A program made the position numbers and the translations under genes. The notes under the pieces were generated by a model, which worked only from the letters and a program-made list of their open reading frames with translations, was not told the origin of the DNA and ran no database searches. DNA of 64,000 bases from Panicum virgatum (taxonomy: Eukaryota > Streptophyta > Magnoliopsida > Poales > Poaceae), in NCBI RefSeq assembly GCF_016808335.1, contig NC_053139.1:37692464-37756463 (forward strand), read 5' to 3'. Shown here piece by piece: positions 26,522 to 38,214 of this stretch (within the stretch, counting starts at the first letter, position 1; every line of letters starts with the position of its first letter).

Positions 26522-26830
26522 AGGCTCTGTTTAGATCTTTACAGGTTTTTGCAAAAAAGTCGTAAACGCATTAAAGCGAAACGAAATCTTACTAATTTGA
26601 AGTACTAAATGAAGTCTATTTACAAAACTTTTTGCATGGATGGGCTGTAAATCGCGAGACGATTCTAATGAGCCTACTTAATCCATGATTTGCAACAGTG
26701 ATGCTACAGTAACCATCTGCTAATTATTGATTAAACATGGATTAATTAGCATCATTAAATTCGTCTCGCGATTTACAACCCATCTATACAAAAAGTTTTG
26801 CAAATAGACTTCATTTAGTACTTCAAATGC
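26522..26830. mobile_element. MITE of the GGCTCTGTTTAG family, right end eroded
   Basis: Left end GGCTCTGTTTAGATC and a core shared with the copies at 27213, 27803 and 47353 (ACTAAATGAAGTCTATTTA, TGTAAATCGCGAGACGA, GTGATGCTACAGTAACCAT). The right terminal repeat is not recognisable. Confidence 0.78.
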
Positions 26831-27209
26831 CCTCTTTATATCTTTACACAATTTTGCACCCCCTCAGCTAACCGCGTATAACTGTTTACCCCCCTGACCT
26901 CCACCCACCCACCGCAAGTAAAATAATACGCGCACAGTGCAAATAGACCCCACAAAGCCGATGTCAACACAGCAGCTACCAAATGCTGGTTTCATTCGAC
27001 CTCTGCTGTCAGAACCAGTGGAACACACCACTGGAGCTGCCCCGAGGCCTAGGCCTAACAGTATACGAGTACATAATAGGTAGTACTATGTAACGGCAGA
27101 TGTTACCCATGAGGTGCCTCCACATGACTATAAGAAAATGCTCAATTGCAACCCAGGAAACTTCCAATGCATATGCTACTGTCATGAGTACAGGAGTTAG
27201 TAGCTGAAC
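26831..27209. other. Spacer between two MITEs
   Basis: No gene or repeat recognised. Confidence 0.35.
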
Positions 27210-27212
27210 TAA

Positions 27213-27566
27213 GGCTCTGTTTAGATCACATCCCATAAATCCCGTAAACACAAAAAAATATCACATCAAATATTTCGACACATGCATGAAGTACTAAATG
27301 AAGTCTATTTATAAATTTTTTTGTATGGATGGACTGTAAATCGCGAAACGAATCTAATGAGTCTACTTAATCTATAATTTGCAACAGTGATGCTACAGTA
27401 ACCATCCGCTAATTATTAATTAATCATGGATTAATTAGCATCATTAAATTCGTCTCGCGATTTACAACCCATATGTGCAAAAAGTTTTATAAATAGACTT
27501 CATTTAGTACTTTAAATTAATAAGATTACAACACAAAATTTTTTGCGCGTGAAACTAAACACGGCC
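27213..27566. mobile_element. Intact MITE of the same family (354 bp, TAA duplication)
   Basis: Ends GGCTCTGTTTAG and CTAAACACGGCC are inverted, with TAA at 27210-27212 and 27567-27569. This assigns the family to PIF/Harbinger (Tourist-like). Confidence 0.88.
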
Positions 27567-27802
27567 TAAGACAGGCGTGAATGCTTTGAACTGGAGGCCC
27601 CTATCAGTTTTTGGTAAGAAGATAATGAAAGTAACTGCCCAAACCAAAGTTCCTGATCTGAGGCATATCTTGATGTTTTTAAGAAGTTGCTTGACAAACC
27701 GGCTGATAGGTCGCAGGCGCCGTGGCAAGGGGGAGTCAAGGTATTTGATAGCATCATGCAAGGACTGTGGGAGAGGCTGTATTGTTATGCGGGTTGTGCA
27801 CA
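27567..27802. other. Unexplained 230-bp island between MITEs
   Basis: Balanced composition and an open plus-strand frame beginning MNALNWRPLSVFGKK. No similarity recognised. It may be a remnant of host sequence. Confidence 0.3.
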
Positions 27803-27994
27803 AAGGCCCTGTTAACAGTTTTTTACATGTAAACGCAAAAAAGCCGTAAACGCATTAAAGCGAAAAAGAATCTTACTAATTTGAAGTACTAAATGAAGTC
27901 TATTTACAAAATTTTTTGCATGGATGGGCTGTAAATCGCGAGACGATTCTAATGAGTCTACTTAATCCATGATTTGCAACAGTGATGCTACAGT
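27803..27994. mobile_element. Left half of a third MITE of the family
   Basis: Matches the left half of the 26522 copy up to GTGATGCTACAGT and then stops abruptly; the right half is missing. Confidence 0.8.
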
Positions 27995-28123
27995 GTGGCC
28001 CCTAAAATCTGCAGGTACCACTGGTGTGGCCGCTGCCCTGGAGAAGAAAAGCAACCAGAATGGATTTGACACGAGCAAGAAACCCCTTCTCGTGGATCTG
28101 GCATAGGAGCATGGGATTTAACC

Positions 28124-28690
28124 TGTTGGCGCCAATCTATGGCTAACACACGAACGCGCTTGATCGCGCATCGATCGATGTCACAATTTGCAGCGCCGAT
28201 GCTCAGACCGGTCAGACCGGTCGGGGTAACCGGTCAGACCGGTTCGCCGGTGCAGAACGGCGAAATCCGATGAACGCTCGCCCGGGAGGGACTCTGTCAG
28301 GGCAAACGCGCGTAGGGTTGTTCTAGGATCGGCAGGCCACCTAGAACGCCTTCAGACGTCGCGGAGACGAAGGAAGAACAGCAGAAAAGAGTCGGAAGGA
28401 GCTAGGGTTTAGAGACAAAAGTAAAGGCAATAAACATAAAGAAAAATAATGTATTGATGTATTTTGATCGATTGGATGTCTCAATCGGCCGTGGCCCTTT
28501 ATATTTATAGGGTGGGTGGACTTGTCCCGCAAGAAATCCTATTATAAGATCTAAATCTATGAAAAACCCTAGTTGTACTCGGACTCTACCTGGACCGGTC
28601 AGACCGGTCGGACCTACCGGTCGGTCCCTGCCGGACATGCCACAGTGCCTCGACCGGTCAGACAGGTTGGTGCAATTTTGGCTGTCAACA
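28124..28690 (-). repeat. 3' LTR of the gag-only Gypsy-like element
   Basis: 567 bp, bounded by TGTTGGCGCCAATC and CTGTCAACA on the plus strand. Carries repeated ACCGGTCAGACCGGT-type palindromes near 28205-28245 and 28590-28675. Confidence 0.92.
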
Positions 28691-28793
28691 TATGCCCCCC
28701 TGTTTTTTGGTAAAGCTTGCTTGCCAAAAAATATTCTTCTGAGCCAAAATTGTCTAAGGGCGATAATTAACACTACATCGGCCATTTTTTGTA

Positions 28794-31700
28794 CTAAAGG
28801 CGATAAACAGTTATCGGCCATGTTTTGCTCAAATCGATGATGAAACAACTTGTTTGGGCCGCCACACCTTCTTCATTATCGCTGACGTCTTCAGCACGGC
28901 CTCCACTTGCTGTTCCATCGACTCCTTCTTGCGCATACGTTGCAGCCATCACTTCTGAGTATGAGACAAGCCTGAGGGACACCACCTCGGCTGTAAATAC
29001 TTTGAATCTTGCTCCTTGCTCTTTTTCATTCTCTTTGCTGCAATCAACATCTTGTTTGACCGGATTATTGCTAGCAACAATCGGTCTTTGTAATAATGCA
29101 TGATTTGGATACATAGGAGGATATTGAATATAATATGAATGCATATGCATCCTACTATAATCCATAGGTGTATAAAAGTAAGGATACCAGCAATACCATG
29201 GAGCAATCGGTCCACTAGATGAAGTATAATTACCTCGACTCGATTTCTCTTGATGTCTTGACGATGATCCCGTATCCTTAACTTTGCTTGGTCGCCCCTT
29301 CTGTCTCTGAGCACTCCCTTTCATCTCATATTTGGCCAAGAGTTCCTTAAAACTCGGCATTGTCTTGATTTTGGAGGAGTTCCCAGATTTACTGGGCGCG
29401 CCGGTCAGACCGGTTCTAGAACCGGTCGGACCGGTCAGACCGCCTTTTGAACCGGTCAGACCGGTCGACTCGCTATCGGCCCCTTTTTCCTTGTCCTGCC
29501 CCCCGAGCGTTGAAGCCTCTGTTGCAACTCGAGGAGTCTTGCTCTGCAGCACCTTTTTCTCATGCCTTTCCTCATCAACCACCACATTTTTCCCTTTAGT
29601 CGATTCGGTTTGATGCGGCCGAATCAATACTTTTGGATTTGACAACTCAAGTGTATGAACGGGAAAAGGATTTTGATCAATTTGCATCGCAGAAACAACC
29701 AATCGTCCTTCATTTATAGCCGATTGTATTTGTCTACGAAGAACATTGCAATCATTAGTGGCATGAGAAAAAGTATTGTGTAACTTACAATATGCACGCC
29801 ACTTCAATTCTTCTGCTGATGGAATAGTGTGAGAGAACTTAATCTTCCCAAGCTTTGCCAATTCATCAAAAATTCTATCACACTTTGTCACATCAAAGGT
29901 GAATTTAATCTCATCTTGCCGATTTTTAGAAATCGACTTTAAAGAAGTACAAGTGCTAGGCTTATCACTAGATGACCATACAAATTCAGCAGCATATACT
30001 TCATTACCCTCATCGTCTGAAGATTCTCCTTGTAGCATATGCATACTAAGACGATCGGGTTTAAACTTAGACTCTTTGCTTCGGCTTTCTTGAGCCAAAG
30101 CCCTCTGCAACACTTGATTAACAGTTAGAAACTCATATTCTTCTAATTTTTTTTAATATGAGATCTCAAACCATTAAGAGCTAATTCGGCAAGATCTTTT
30201 TCAGAAATAACCAAGCTATAACATCAGTTTTTTGTATCTCTAAATCTTCTAATAAATTCAGCAACAGACTCATCATGCTTTTGCTTAACCGATGTTAAAT
30301 GACATAGCCTCAACTCATTTTCACCATTATAAAAATGATCATAGAATTTACGCTCTAATTGAGACCAAGTTTGCACAGAATTAGGTGCTAATGCCGAAAA
30401 CCATGAAAAAGCAGTGCCAGATAAAGACAAAGGGAACATTCTAATTTTCAAATGATCAAGACTCCCATAAATTCCCATTTGTGCATTAAACTGACTAATA
30501 TGCTCCCATGTAGTTCTACTATTCTCCCCAGTGAATTTAATAAACTCAAGCACCTTGAAATTCTGAGGATATGGTATGGAATCAAAACTGGTATGGAATC
30601 AAAACTCTCAGGATAAGGCTTTTGACAGACTAGAGTTTTGTCCTTCAATTCTACGCCGAAAGTTTCTTTAAACATAACAGCCAAATCTTTCTTATGCTTC
30701 TCAAGTATTTGATTAAAATAAGAATCATTTGGCCTTTGAACATTGGTATTAGAGCTATTCGGCACATGCGGTATATGATTCGGTTGTATATATGGTATTG
30801 GCTGCAAATGTCCATTATTTGGCATTGTACCATATGAATAACCTAAACCCTGAGGAGGCATAGTGTACGAATTATTCATTCGGCTAAAGCCAGCCGAAAC
30901 ATAAGATACACTAGTAATTGGTTCAGGAGACGATGGATATGCAACTAAAGCCCCAGAACCGGTCGGACCGATTGGAACCGGTCCTCCATGACTGGTCTGA
31001 TCGGTCTGCGAGACCGGTCCGACCGCTCCATGTGCGTGATACTGCTCTGGAGTTTTCTGACCATAAAAATTCATCGACATGCCGTATTGGGGTACATGTA
31101 CTGCCGATGATTCAAGATGCATAGTATTATGATAAAAAGTGCCATCAATATTAGGTCTAGGAGTACCACTATCATCAATCAAAGGTTGCTTGCCTAATGA
31201 TTTATCAATCATATTTTGAACAGTAGCAAGAATCTTTTCTTGACCATTAACCACCTGTAGCGAAAATGGCCTCTCATGCCATATTTCAATATAATGTTTT
31301 GGCGATTGATGACACACGCAACACTTGAACTAATGTGTTTGCTTAGATGATATACTCAGGCTTTTAGGTTCAAGTGATGACAAAGAGAAGAGAGGCGAAG
31401 CTAGGCCCGAAACCTAAAAGAAATCAAGTCACCGGTTGAACCGACGCCAAGCAAATTACACACGTCGGTGCATTGACTTGAGCATGTCTGGGAGTTTTAG
31501 TATCACCGGATGAACCGACGTAAGGCAAAATGTACTCATCGGTGCAATGACAGAGATGGCCTGCGGGCTAGGGTTTGGCACCGGATGAACCGACGATAGG
31601 AAGTTTGAATACGTCGGTGCAATGGCAGAAGCAGACCAAGGAAAATGCATACATCGGATGAACCGATGATGCACCGGTTAATGGCGTCGGTGCAGTTGTC

Positions 31701-33108
31701 CAGAGAGTTTGTTTTTCAAGGATCAGAGGACAGTTGCACTCACCGGTTAAACCGACGCTAACATTTCATACACCGGTCGATTGCGTCGGTTGATTGCCCG
31801 TACACGTAACGGCTAGTTTTCAGTGGGCAGTTTAGTATCACCGGTTAAACCGACGATGGCGATTTGGGGAGCATCGGATTAACCGGCGTTAAGCGTTTTT
31901 CTGGCAGCTTTTCTCCAACCGCTATATTTGCTTGTGCTGCCTATATATACCCCCAAGGCCGGGTCATTTGAGAGTGCTGGAGTTCAAAGAAGTATACTAG
32001 AGCTAAAGATCATCTCCAACCACCATAGAGCTTCATTGTACATCATATAGGCTTAAGCACACTTGTTAGAGTGCTTAGTGCTTGATTAGGGATTAGTTCT
32101 TGCGAGAGCTCCCTTGAGAGAAGTCTTGCTGCGGCAAGCAAACACTTGTACTCATCATGTGACCCTCCGACTTGGTGTGGAGTGGCAACGACACTTTGTG
32201 CGGGGAAGGAGGCCCCTACTTGGTGTTAAAGCTCCAAGATAGTGAAGACGGTGCCGTGGTGACGCTTCGAGATAGACGGTGGCGGTGACCTCATCTTTGT
32301 GACTTGGTGTCACTTAGCCTTTGCTTGTCGGGAGCCTTGGAGGCGTGGCAAGACGGTGATCAAGCGAAGAGACTCGGTATCACACTTGTTCTTTGTGAGC
32401 AAGTGGCCGTGGACGTAGGGAGGGACTTTGGTGTCCTAACCGAACCACGTTAAATCGTGTGTCTTGGTGTCTTCACGGGAGTTTGTATATCCTCTCCCTT
32501 ACCGCTTTACTTACCGCATTACGTTTCCGCATTTACTCTTTCTTGCTTACCTTTACTTTCCTAGTTAGTTTGATTAGGATTGACTATAGGTTGCAAGTCT
32601 TTTGGGGTAAGTAGAGGGTAGCATAGATAAACCTTAGTCATAACTAGCATGTGTAGGACGTGTTAGGTTTATCTTATGCAATTAGATTGAGCCCTAGGAT
32701 AGAAAAGCGATTAGCGACCCTATTCACCCCCTCCCCCTCTAGGGTCGGACACCCCGGTGATCCTTACACCACCAATTGAGTAATTTGCTCTAAAGTAGGC
32801 GGTATTGTAGCACTTACATTAGCACTTGATTTGGCTTGCTCATCTTCATCCGAAAGAATGACCACCTCCTTGTCTTTAGAGATATCACCCTTGTCTTTAG
32901 AGATATCACCCTTCCGATTCTTGGAGAAGTGAGACAAGAACCACCGACGCTTTTCTTCAAGTTCTTTTTCCTTGCGCCGCTTGTTCTCCTCTTCACACTC
33001 CTTTATGAAGGCTTCATAAGCTTGACGATCCTCGGGCGGCAATTCATCAACAGACGGTCTGCTGATGTTATCGGGATCGATCTCACTAGGATTCGACAGC
33101 TTCACCAT
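28794..33108 (-). pseudogene. Broken gag of the Gypsy-like element
   Basis: N-terminal part 33108-32764: PPEDRQAYEAFIKECEEENKRRKEKE, likely coiled coil, with two copies of GDISKDK. It is cut by a solo LTR and resumes at about 31290 (WHERPFSLQVVNGQ). A Retrotrans_gag domain is at about 30560-30224 (WEHISQFNAQMG, FPLSLSGTAFSWF, FYDHFYNGENELRL, ESVAEFIRRFRD). The C-terminal part 30113-28794 has a zinc-knuckle-like WRAYCKLHNTFSHATNDCNVLRRQ cut down to Cys/His pattern C-H-H-C, and TGLTGPTG repeats. Lesions: the solo LTR, a 17-bp tandem duplication at 30573-30606 that shifts frame, a TGA near 30224, and a shift in an A run near 30150. No pol follows. Confidence 0.85.
31295..32768 (+). mobile_element. 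Solo LTR of Sirevirus-type Copia inside the gag
   Basis: Starts TGTTTTGGCGATTGATGAC and ends GGTGATCCTTACA, typical of Sirevirus/Maximus LTRs. It has arrays of ACCGGTT-AACCGACG-type palindromes at about 31430-31890 and TATATATA near 31943. It interrupts the gag frame. No matching target duplication was found (TATAA left, CCACC right), so the ends or flanks have changed. Confidence 0.72.
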
Positions 33109-33291
33109 GGTAGTAGATGGAGTAGATTAGATCGGTTTTACAACCAAGATCTTTCTTCCCCAGCGGAGTCACCAAAATATGTTGGCGCCAATCTAGGGCC
33201 AACACACGAACGCGCTTGATCGCGCAGCGAGCGACGGCACAATTTGCAGCGCCGATGCTCAGACCGGTCAGACCGGTCGGGGTAACTGGTC

Positions 33292-34977
33292 TGTAAGGAT
33301 CGATGGACCAAGAGGGGGGGTGAATTGGGCCTTTTTCAATTTCTAAAACAAGGTAAAGCAACCTTAACCTATGCAATACTAGTAGGGCACCAATTCACCA
33401 ACCGGATAACTAAGCTACCTACACAAGCTAAGAAAGATAAAAACAAAGTAAAGCCTAGCAAGGTAGAGCTAAGTTATGATCTCTAAGTCAAGCACATGAG
33501 TAAATTGCATGAAAGAAAATGCTTGAATAAAGAGAGTGGACAAGAGACGACCGGATTTTTTCCCGTGGTGTCGATGTGTTGGCACACACCCCTAGTCCAC
33601 GTTGTGACACTCACTAAGAGTCTTGTCACCTCCCATGTCACCGAGACTTGGGCGCTCACTAAGAGTCTCCGTTCACCATCCCGGCGTGGTGGAGCTCAAG
33701 CCACGTACAATCTTCTTCTCCGGGCTCCCACAATCCTTGGCAAGCTCCGCGAGAAACACCCCGATCACCAAGATCGCCTAGGTGATGCCAATCACCAAGA
33801 GTAACAAGCTAAGGCCTTCACTTGAGCAAGAACCGATCACCAAGAACGGATGCACACTAGCTTCTCTCTACTCAAGTCCTTAATCTTGCTTCTTGATTGA
33901 TTGAAAACACAAGTATGTGAATGATGAAGCTCAATGTGGCTCTTGACTATAGTATGAGTGTATGGATGTTGCCTGGTGTCAAGAGTGGGCGAAATGACCC
34001 ATTGGAGGGGTATATATAGGCAGCTCACACAAATAGAGCCGTTGGAGAAAAGCTGCCAGAAAACTGCGTAGCGCCGGTTAATCCGACGTCCCTCCAATAG
34101 TCATCGTCGGTTTAACCGGTGAATGTAAACTGCCACTTCTGAAAACTAGCCGTTACCACTTGGGCAGATTAACCGACGTATCATCGGTTTAACCGGTGAG
34201 TGTAGTTGTCCACTGATCAACTGAAAAACCAAGTCTCTGGACAACTGCACCGACGTTAACTCAAACCTATCGTCGGTTTAACCGGTGAGTACAATTTTTG
34301 AATTCCTCTGAAAAACCATCTCACTGGTCAATTGCACCGACGTCTTGATTTAAACAGCGTCGGTTTAACCGGTGTATAGAACTTGAAATACCCTGGAAAA
34401 ACCAACTCTGGACTAATGCACCGACGTTAATTTCAAACACGTCGGTTTAACCGGTGTATTGAATTTGTCCAGACTCTGCTGACTTCGTTTAACCGACGTA
34501 TAGAAAATTGAGAGCGTCGGTTAAACCGGTGTATAGACTTTTTCTGATTTTGTCTTTTCTGATTTGAGTCTTGAATGAAATCCAAATATTCTTGAGATAT
34601 AGTTTGAGAACCACTTATTTGAACTTCTAGAAACCTGAGTGACCATAGTGTGCATCCATTTTCAAATGATCATGTCCATGCTCAAGTTACTTAGCCTTAA
34701 CCCCTCTTAATAGTGTGATCACTACAAAACTATAAAACCTATACTAACCTAAGTGTCCTTCTCAACCTTATGACACTTAGGACTAGAAAGATCCTTAGTC
34801 TTGACATAAAATTGAGTTGAATACCGAGATCGCCTTTTTGAATAATGAAATTGAGGGGCCTCTTTTGACATATGACCAAATGAGCGATAATGATCTATTT
34901 AGCTGCACAAACTCATTAGTCACAATAATGGTTGTCATTAATCACCGAAACATACCTTGAGGGCCTAGATGCTTACA
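33292..34977 (-). repeat. 3' LTR of the Sirevirus
   Basis: Carries six to seven alternating inverted units of CACCGACG... and CGTCGGTTTAACCGGTG at 34070-34540, able to fold as hairpins. The small open frame at 33496-33804, repeated in the other LTR, has no known motif. Confidence 0.95.
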
Positions 34978-35487
34978 ATCTCCCCCTTTTTGGTGATTGA
35001 TGACAACACAAACATAAATAACGAGAGAGCGAGAAAGATAAAGCAAGATAAACACAAGCAAACTCGAAAGCAGGACCAAAGAGCTCAACGGCTCAAACGA
35101 AATCCATAGATATGTCTCAAAGAACGGCATACTCAAGCGACAAATGTACATATCCATGAATTAACACCAAATGTGATACAAAGAATCAAAGTCCTGATAA
35201 CTACGAGCTCTCTCTAGCTCTACCCTCCCCCTAACTCTGAGGCTCCCCCTACCCCCTCTCCCCCTTTGGCATCAAAACACCAAAAGGCGAGCTACGGGTC
35301 GTGCTGTCGTGGTACGGCGAGGAAGCGGTCCGGGTCGTCGTCGTTGTCGTCGTCGGACGGAGAACCCTCACCCTCGGTGACAGACGGAAGCTGCTGGTCT
35401 GGGTCTGAGCTCACTGGGGGAGTGACTGTCGTGGAGGCTCTCGTGCTGGCACTGCCTAGTAGAGGATCCGTAGAAGTCGTAACCGGG

Positions 35488-37791
35488 TCAGCAGAAAGAA
35501 GTATCAACATCAGAAGAAGTGACTGCTGAGGCTGCCGGCTGCGTCGACTGTGGAAGCAGGGACTCCTCTACTGCTCCTCCCCCTGAAGGTGCTGCCTGAA
35601 GTGAGGTAGGGAGGGCGACCGACTGAACCGCTGACGGTGAGTCCTGAAAGAGTGTGGTCGCTGGCAGTGGTGAAAAGAGCGGACGACCGGCAGACCCAAA
35701 GAGTGCGGACATCGAGAACGTGGTCTCCGGTGTCGCTGTAGTAGCTGGAGCTGCAGTAGGGGCTGGAGGAGGAGGAGCTGGTGTGACTGTAAGCTGAGGT
35801 ACTCCTACACCCTGAAGTCCGGGCTGCTGCTGCTGTGGGGCGAGTCCGGTGTGAGAGTAAAGCTGGGAGATCATCCCGAACATCGCCATCATGCCCTGCT
35901 GCATCTGCTGGAACTGAGCGTCTGTCCTCTGTGAAACTCTGTCAATGAGGCCGACAAAACGCTCCTCTGTCGCTGCACGCTCTCGGGCTGTCTCTCTCTG
36001 AATAGCTGCAATCTGAGCCTCATGGGCTCTCCTGGCCTCCTCCTGAGCAAGTCTGTCCTCCCTCTGCTGAGTCACGAGCTGCTGTAGTAGTGCAGTGAGC
36101 TCGGACGGCTGAGTCACCTGAGACTCAGAGACTGTAGCAGCTGCTGAAGTCGGAGGAGCTGGCTCTCCGGAACCTCCTGCCTCGTGGTCGTGACTGGCTG
36201 GGGCAGCTGAAGGAAAGTACTCTATGTCGTCGGAGGAGTCTGACTCAAGCTCAGACCAGTGAATCTCATCATCTCCCCCGGGAAGCTGTGCCTCTGCTGC
36301 CAGGAGTGCCTCATCCTCCTCTGCCACTCGTGCCTGAACCTCCGGTGACAGTCGAGCCATCGCTGCTCTATCTGCGTGTCTGCCCCTCCTCCTGTCCTGT
36401 GGAGCTGTGGGTCGGTAGACAGGGAACCTGGGAGCCTCGTCGTGACGGTAAGGGGCGCTGATGGGTGACTCTGCTGTCACTATCATAGAGCATATGTAAC
36501 TGATCCAGTGCGCATAAGGAAACTGTCACACCACACCCATCCCATCAGTGATTACATCCTCGATCTCAGCCAGAATAAAGTCAACTATATCAAATGGCTC
36601 GTGAGTGAGGATGTGTAGGAGCAAGAGGTGCTGCAAGCCTGTGAACCCCTCTGGGTAGCCACTCCTCGGTAATAGAGTCCTCCGGAGTGCCATGTGAACA
36701 GCGTAAGCCTCTGGAGTCAGCAAGCTCGGCACTCTGGCGTAAGAGGCTGGGAACGGCTGGCGGAAGCACTGAGTGATCGCCTCGTGGGAAGGAGCAATCC
36801 CGCCAACCATTGCCCTGCGGGGTGGATCTGAGTCCCCGTAAACCCTCTCGTGCAGCGAGACGTCGACCAGGTCAACTCCAAGTATACCAGCAATGGTCGC
36901 CCTCGACAAACCAAAGTCTTGCCCTCCAAACATGAAGTGCACGGCTCTGCGCTCGGGAGCTATCCAAGCTGTGGCGTAGAACACTCTGACCCAGTCCTCG
37001 ATATAACGGTTCTGCTCCATCTCTAGCAGCCTGGGCAGTCCTCTGAAGTGAGCGAAGTGTGCTCTCACATCTGCTCCCCCTGCGGCTGTCCTCAGTGAGA
37101 CCCAGTCAAGAACCCTGTGCTGGAAGATCCGGTGGCCCCTCCGCTGGAAAGTCTCGTAGAAGCTGGCCTGTAGCAGAGTCCAGAACCTCCTGTCGACTCT
37201 GCTGTCTCGAGTCACTGGGAACCAGACCTCCTCCTCAACACTCCACCTGAGCCTCTTGACCTTGGCCGCATTGGCTCGGGTCAAGTTCTGGAGCATCACA
37301 CCTGGCTCCAGACGCACAACAGTGTCCATACGGAACACTGCGCGCTCGGCCTCTAGGGCCTCGGCTCTGCGAGCTGCTGCTGCTGCTGCTGACCTGCGGG
37401 GCTCCTATGGCTGGTGTCCTCCCCGAGTCCTCGGTCCAGTGCGACGCTCTGTCGCTGGCGGGGAACCTCCCTCAGACGACTGCTGTGGAGAACTCTGCCC
37501 TTTTGACTGTGCTGCCTCTGAGTCAGAACCATCTGAATCTGTCGCTGCTGCTGCTGCTGTCGCGGCTCTGGTGGCCCTGGCACCTCTCACTCCGCCCATA
37601 CCCCTGCCTCTGCCTCTGCCTCTGCCTCTGGGGTCCTCCCTGATCTGGAACGGACGAGCACGGCCTGATGCCTGCTCCTCGGCGGCCTTGGCTACCATCT
37701 CGGCCCTCTCGGCCTCCTTCTCTGCACGAGTCCGCTTGCGAGCGGGCTTCTCGACCACAACTTCTTTTCCCTTTCTCTTCTCGCGACCCAT
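35488..37791 (-). pseudogene. Sirevirus env-like ORF, two stops
   Basis: One long frame read leftwards from MGREKRKGKEVVVEK. Start: basic, Lys/Arg-rich with RGRGRGRG repeats. Middle (37338-36526): the domain often annotated as putative plant transposon protein (YIEDWVRVFYATAW, LLLLHILTHEPFDIVDFIL). End: a coiled-coil-like stretch (QREDRLAQEEARRAHEAQ) and Pro/Ala-rich tail. Stops at 37405-37407 (TAG) and 36526-36528 (TGA) are in frame. Position after RNase H and before the polypurine tract fits the env-like gene of many Sireviruses. No clear signal peptide or fusion region, so an envelope function is unproven. Confidence 0.75.
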
Positions 37792-38214
37792 CTCGAACAA
37801 GCAATTTGTCGAGCACCTGGTGAGCGCTGATCGGGTGCTGCTGCGGCGTGAAAGGCGAAGGCGGCGCGGCTGCGTGGGCTGCAAGGCGTGTGGGAGAGGC
37901 GGCGTGGCTGCGTGGGCTGTGAGGAAAGCGGTGGTGGCGGCGTGAGGCGCAGGCGGCGGTGATGGCGGCTGCAGGCGGCGCAGAACGGTTGTGCGGGTGG
38001 CGCGGCGTGGCACGGCGGTGCGGCGAGCGTGCGAGAACGGCGCGGGCGCACGTCGGCGGTGGCAGCGCGGGCGCACGGCGGCGGTGTGGAAGAACGGCGG
38101 CGGCGCGAAGGGAAGGCGGCGTGGAGGCGGCTGTGGAGCGGCGGCGGCGTGAGATGAGTCGGGCGAAACAGAGGAGGAAGGAGAAACCGCGGCCCGCACA
38201 AGACACATATATGA

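Noticed and set aside
33496..34097. Short frames in Sirevirus LTRs, repeated at 44838-45439
   Set aside because: They are duplicated because the LTRs are duplicated; no codon or domain evidence.
34070..34540. CRISPR-like spacing of repeats
   Set aside because: Repeats are inverted palindromes inside LTRs of a plant retrotransposon, present in both LTRs; no cas genes and not prokaryotic.
37256..37945. 229-codon plus-strand frame opposite the env-like ORF
   Set aside because: Antisense shadow; Ala/Arg/Ser-rich composition only.
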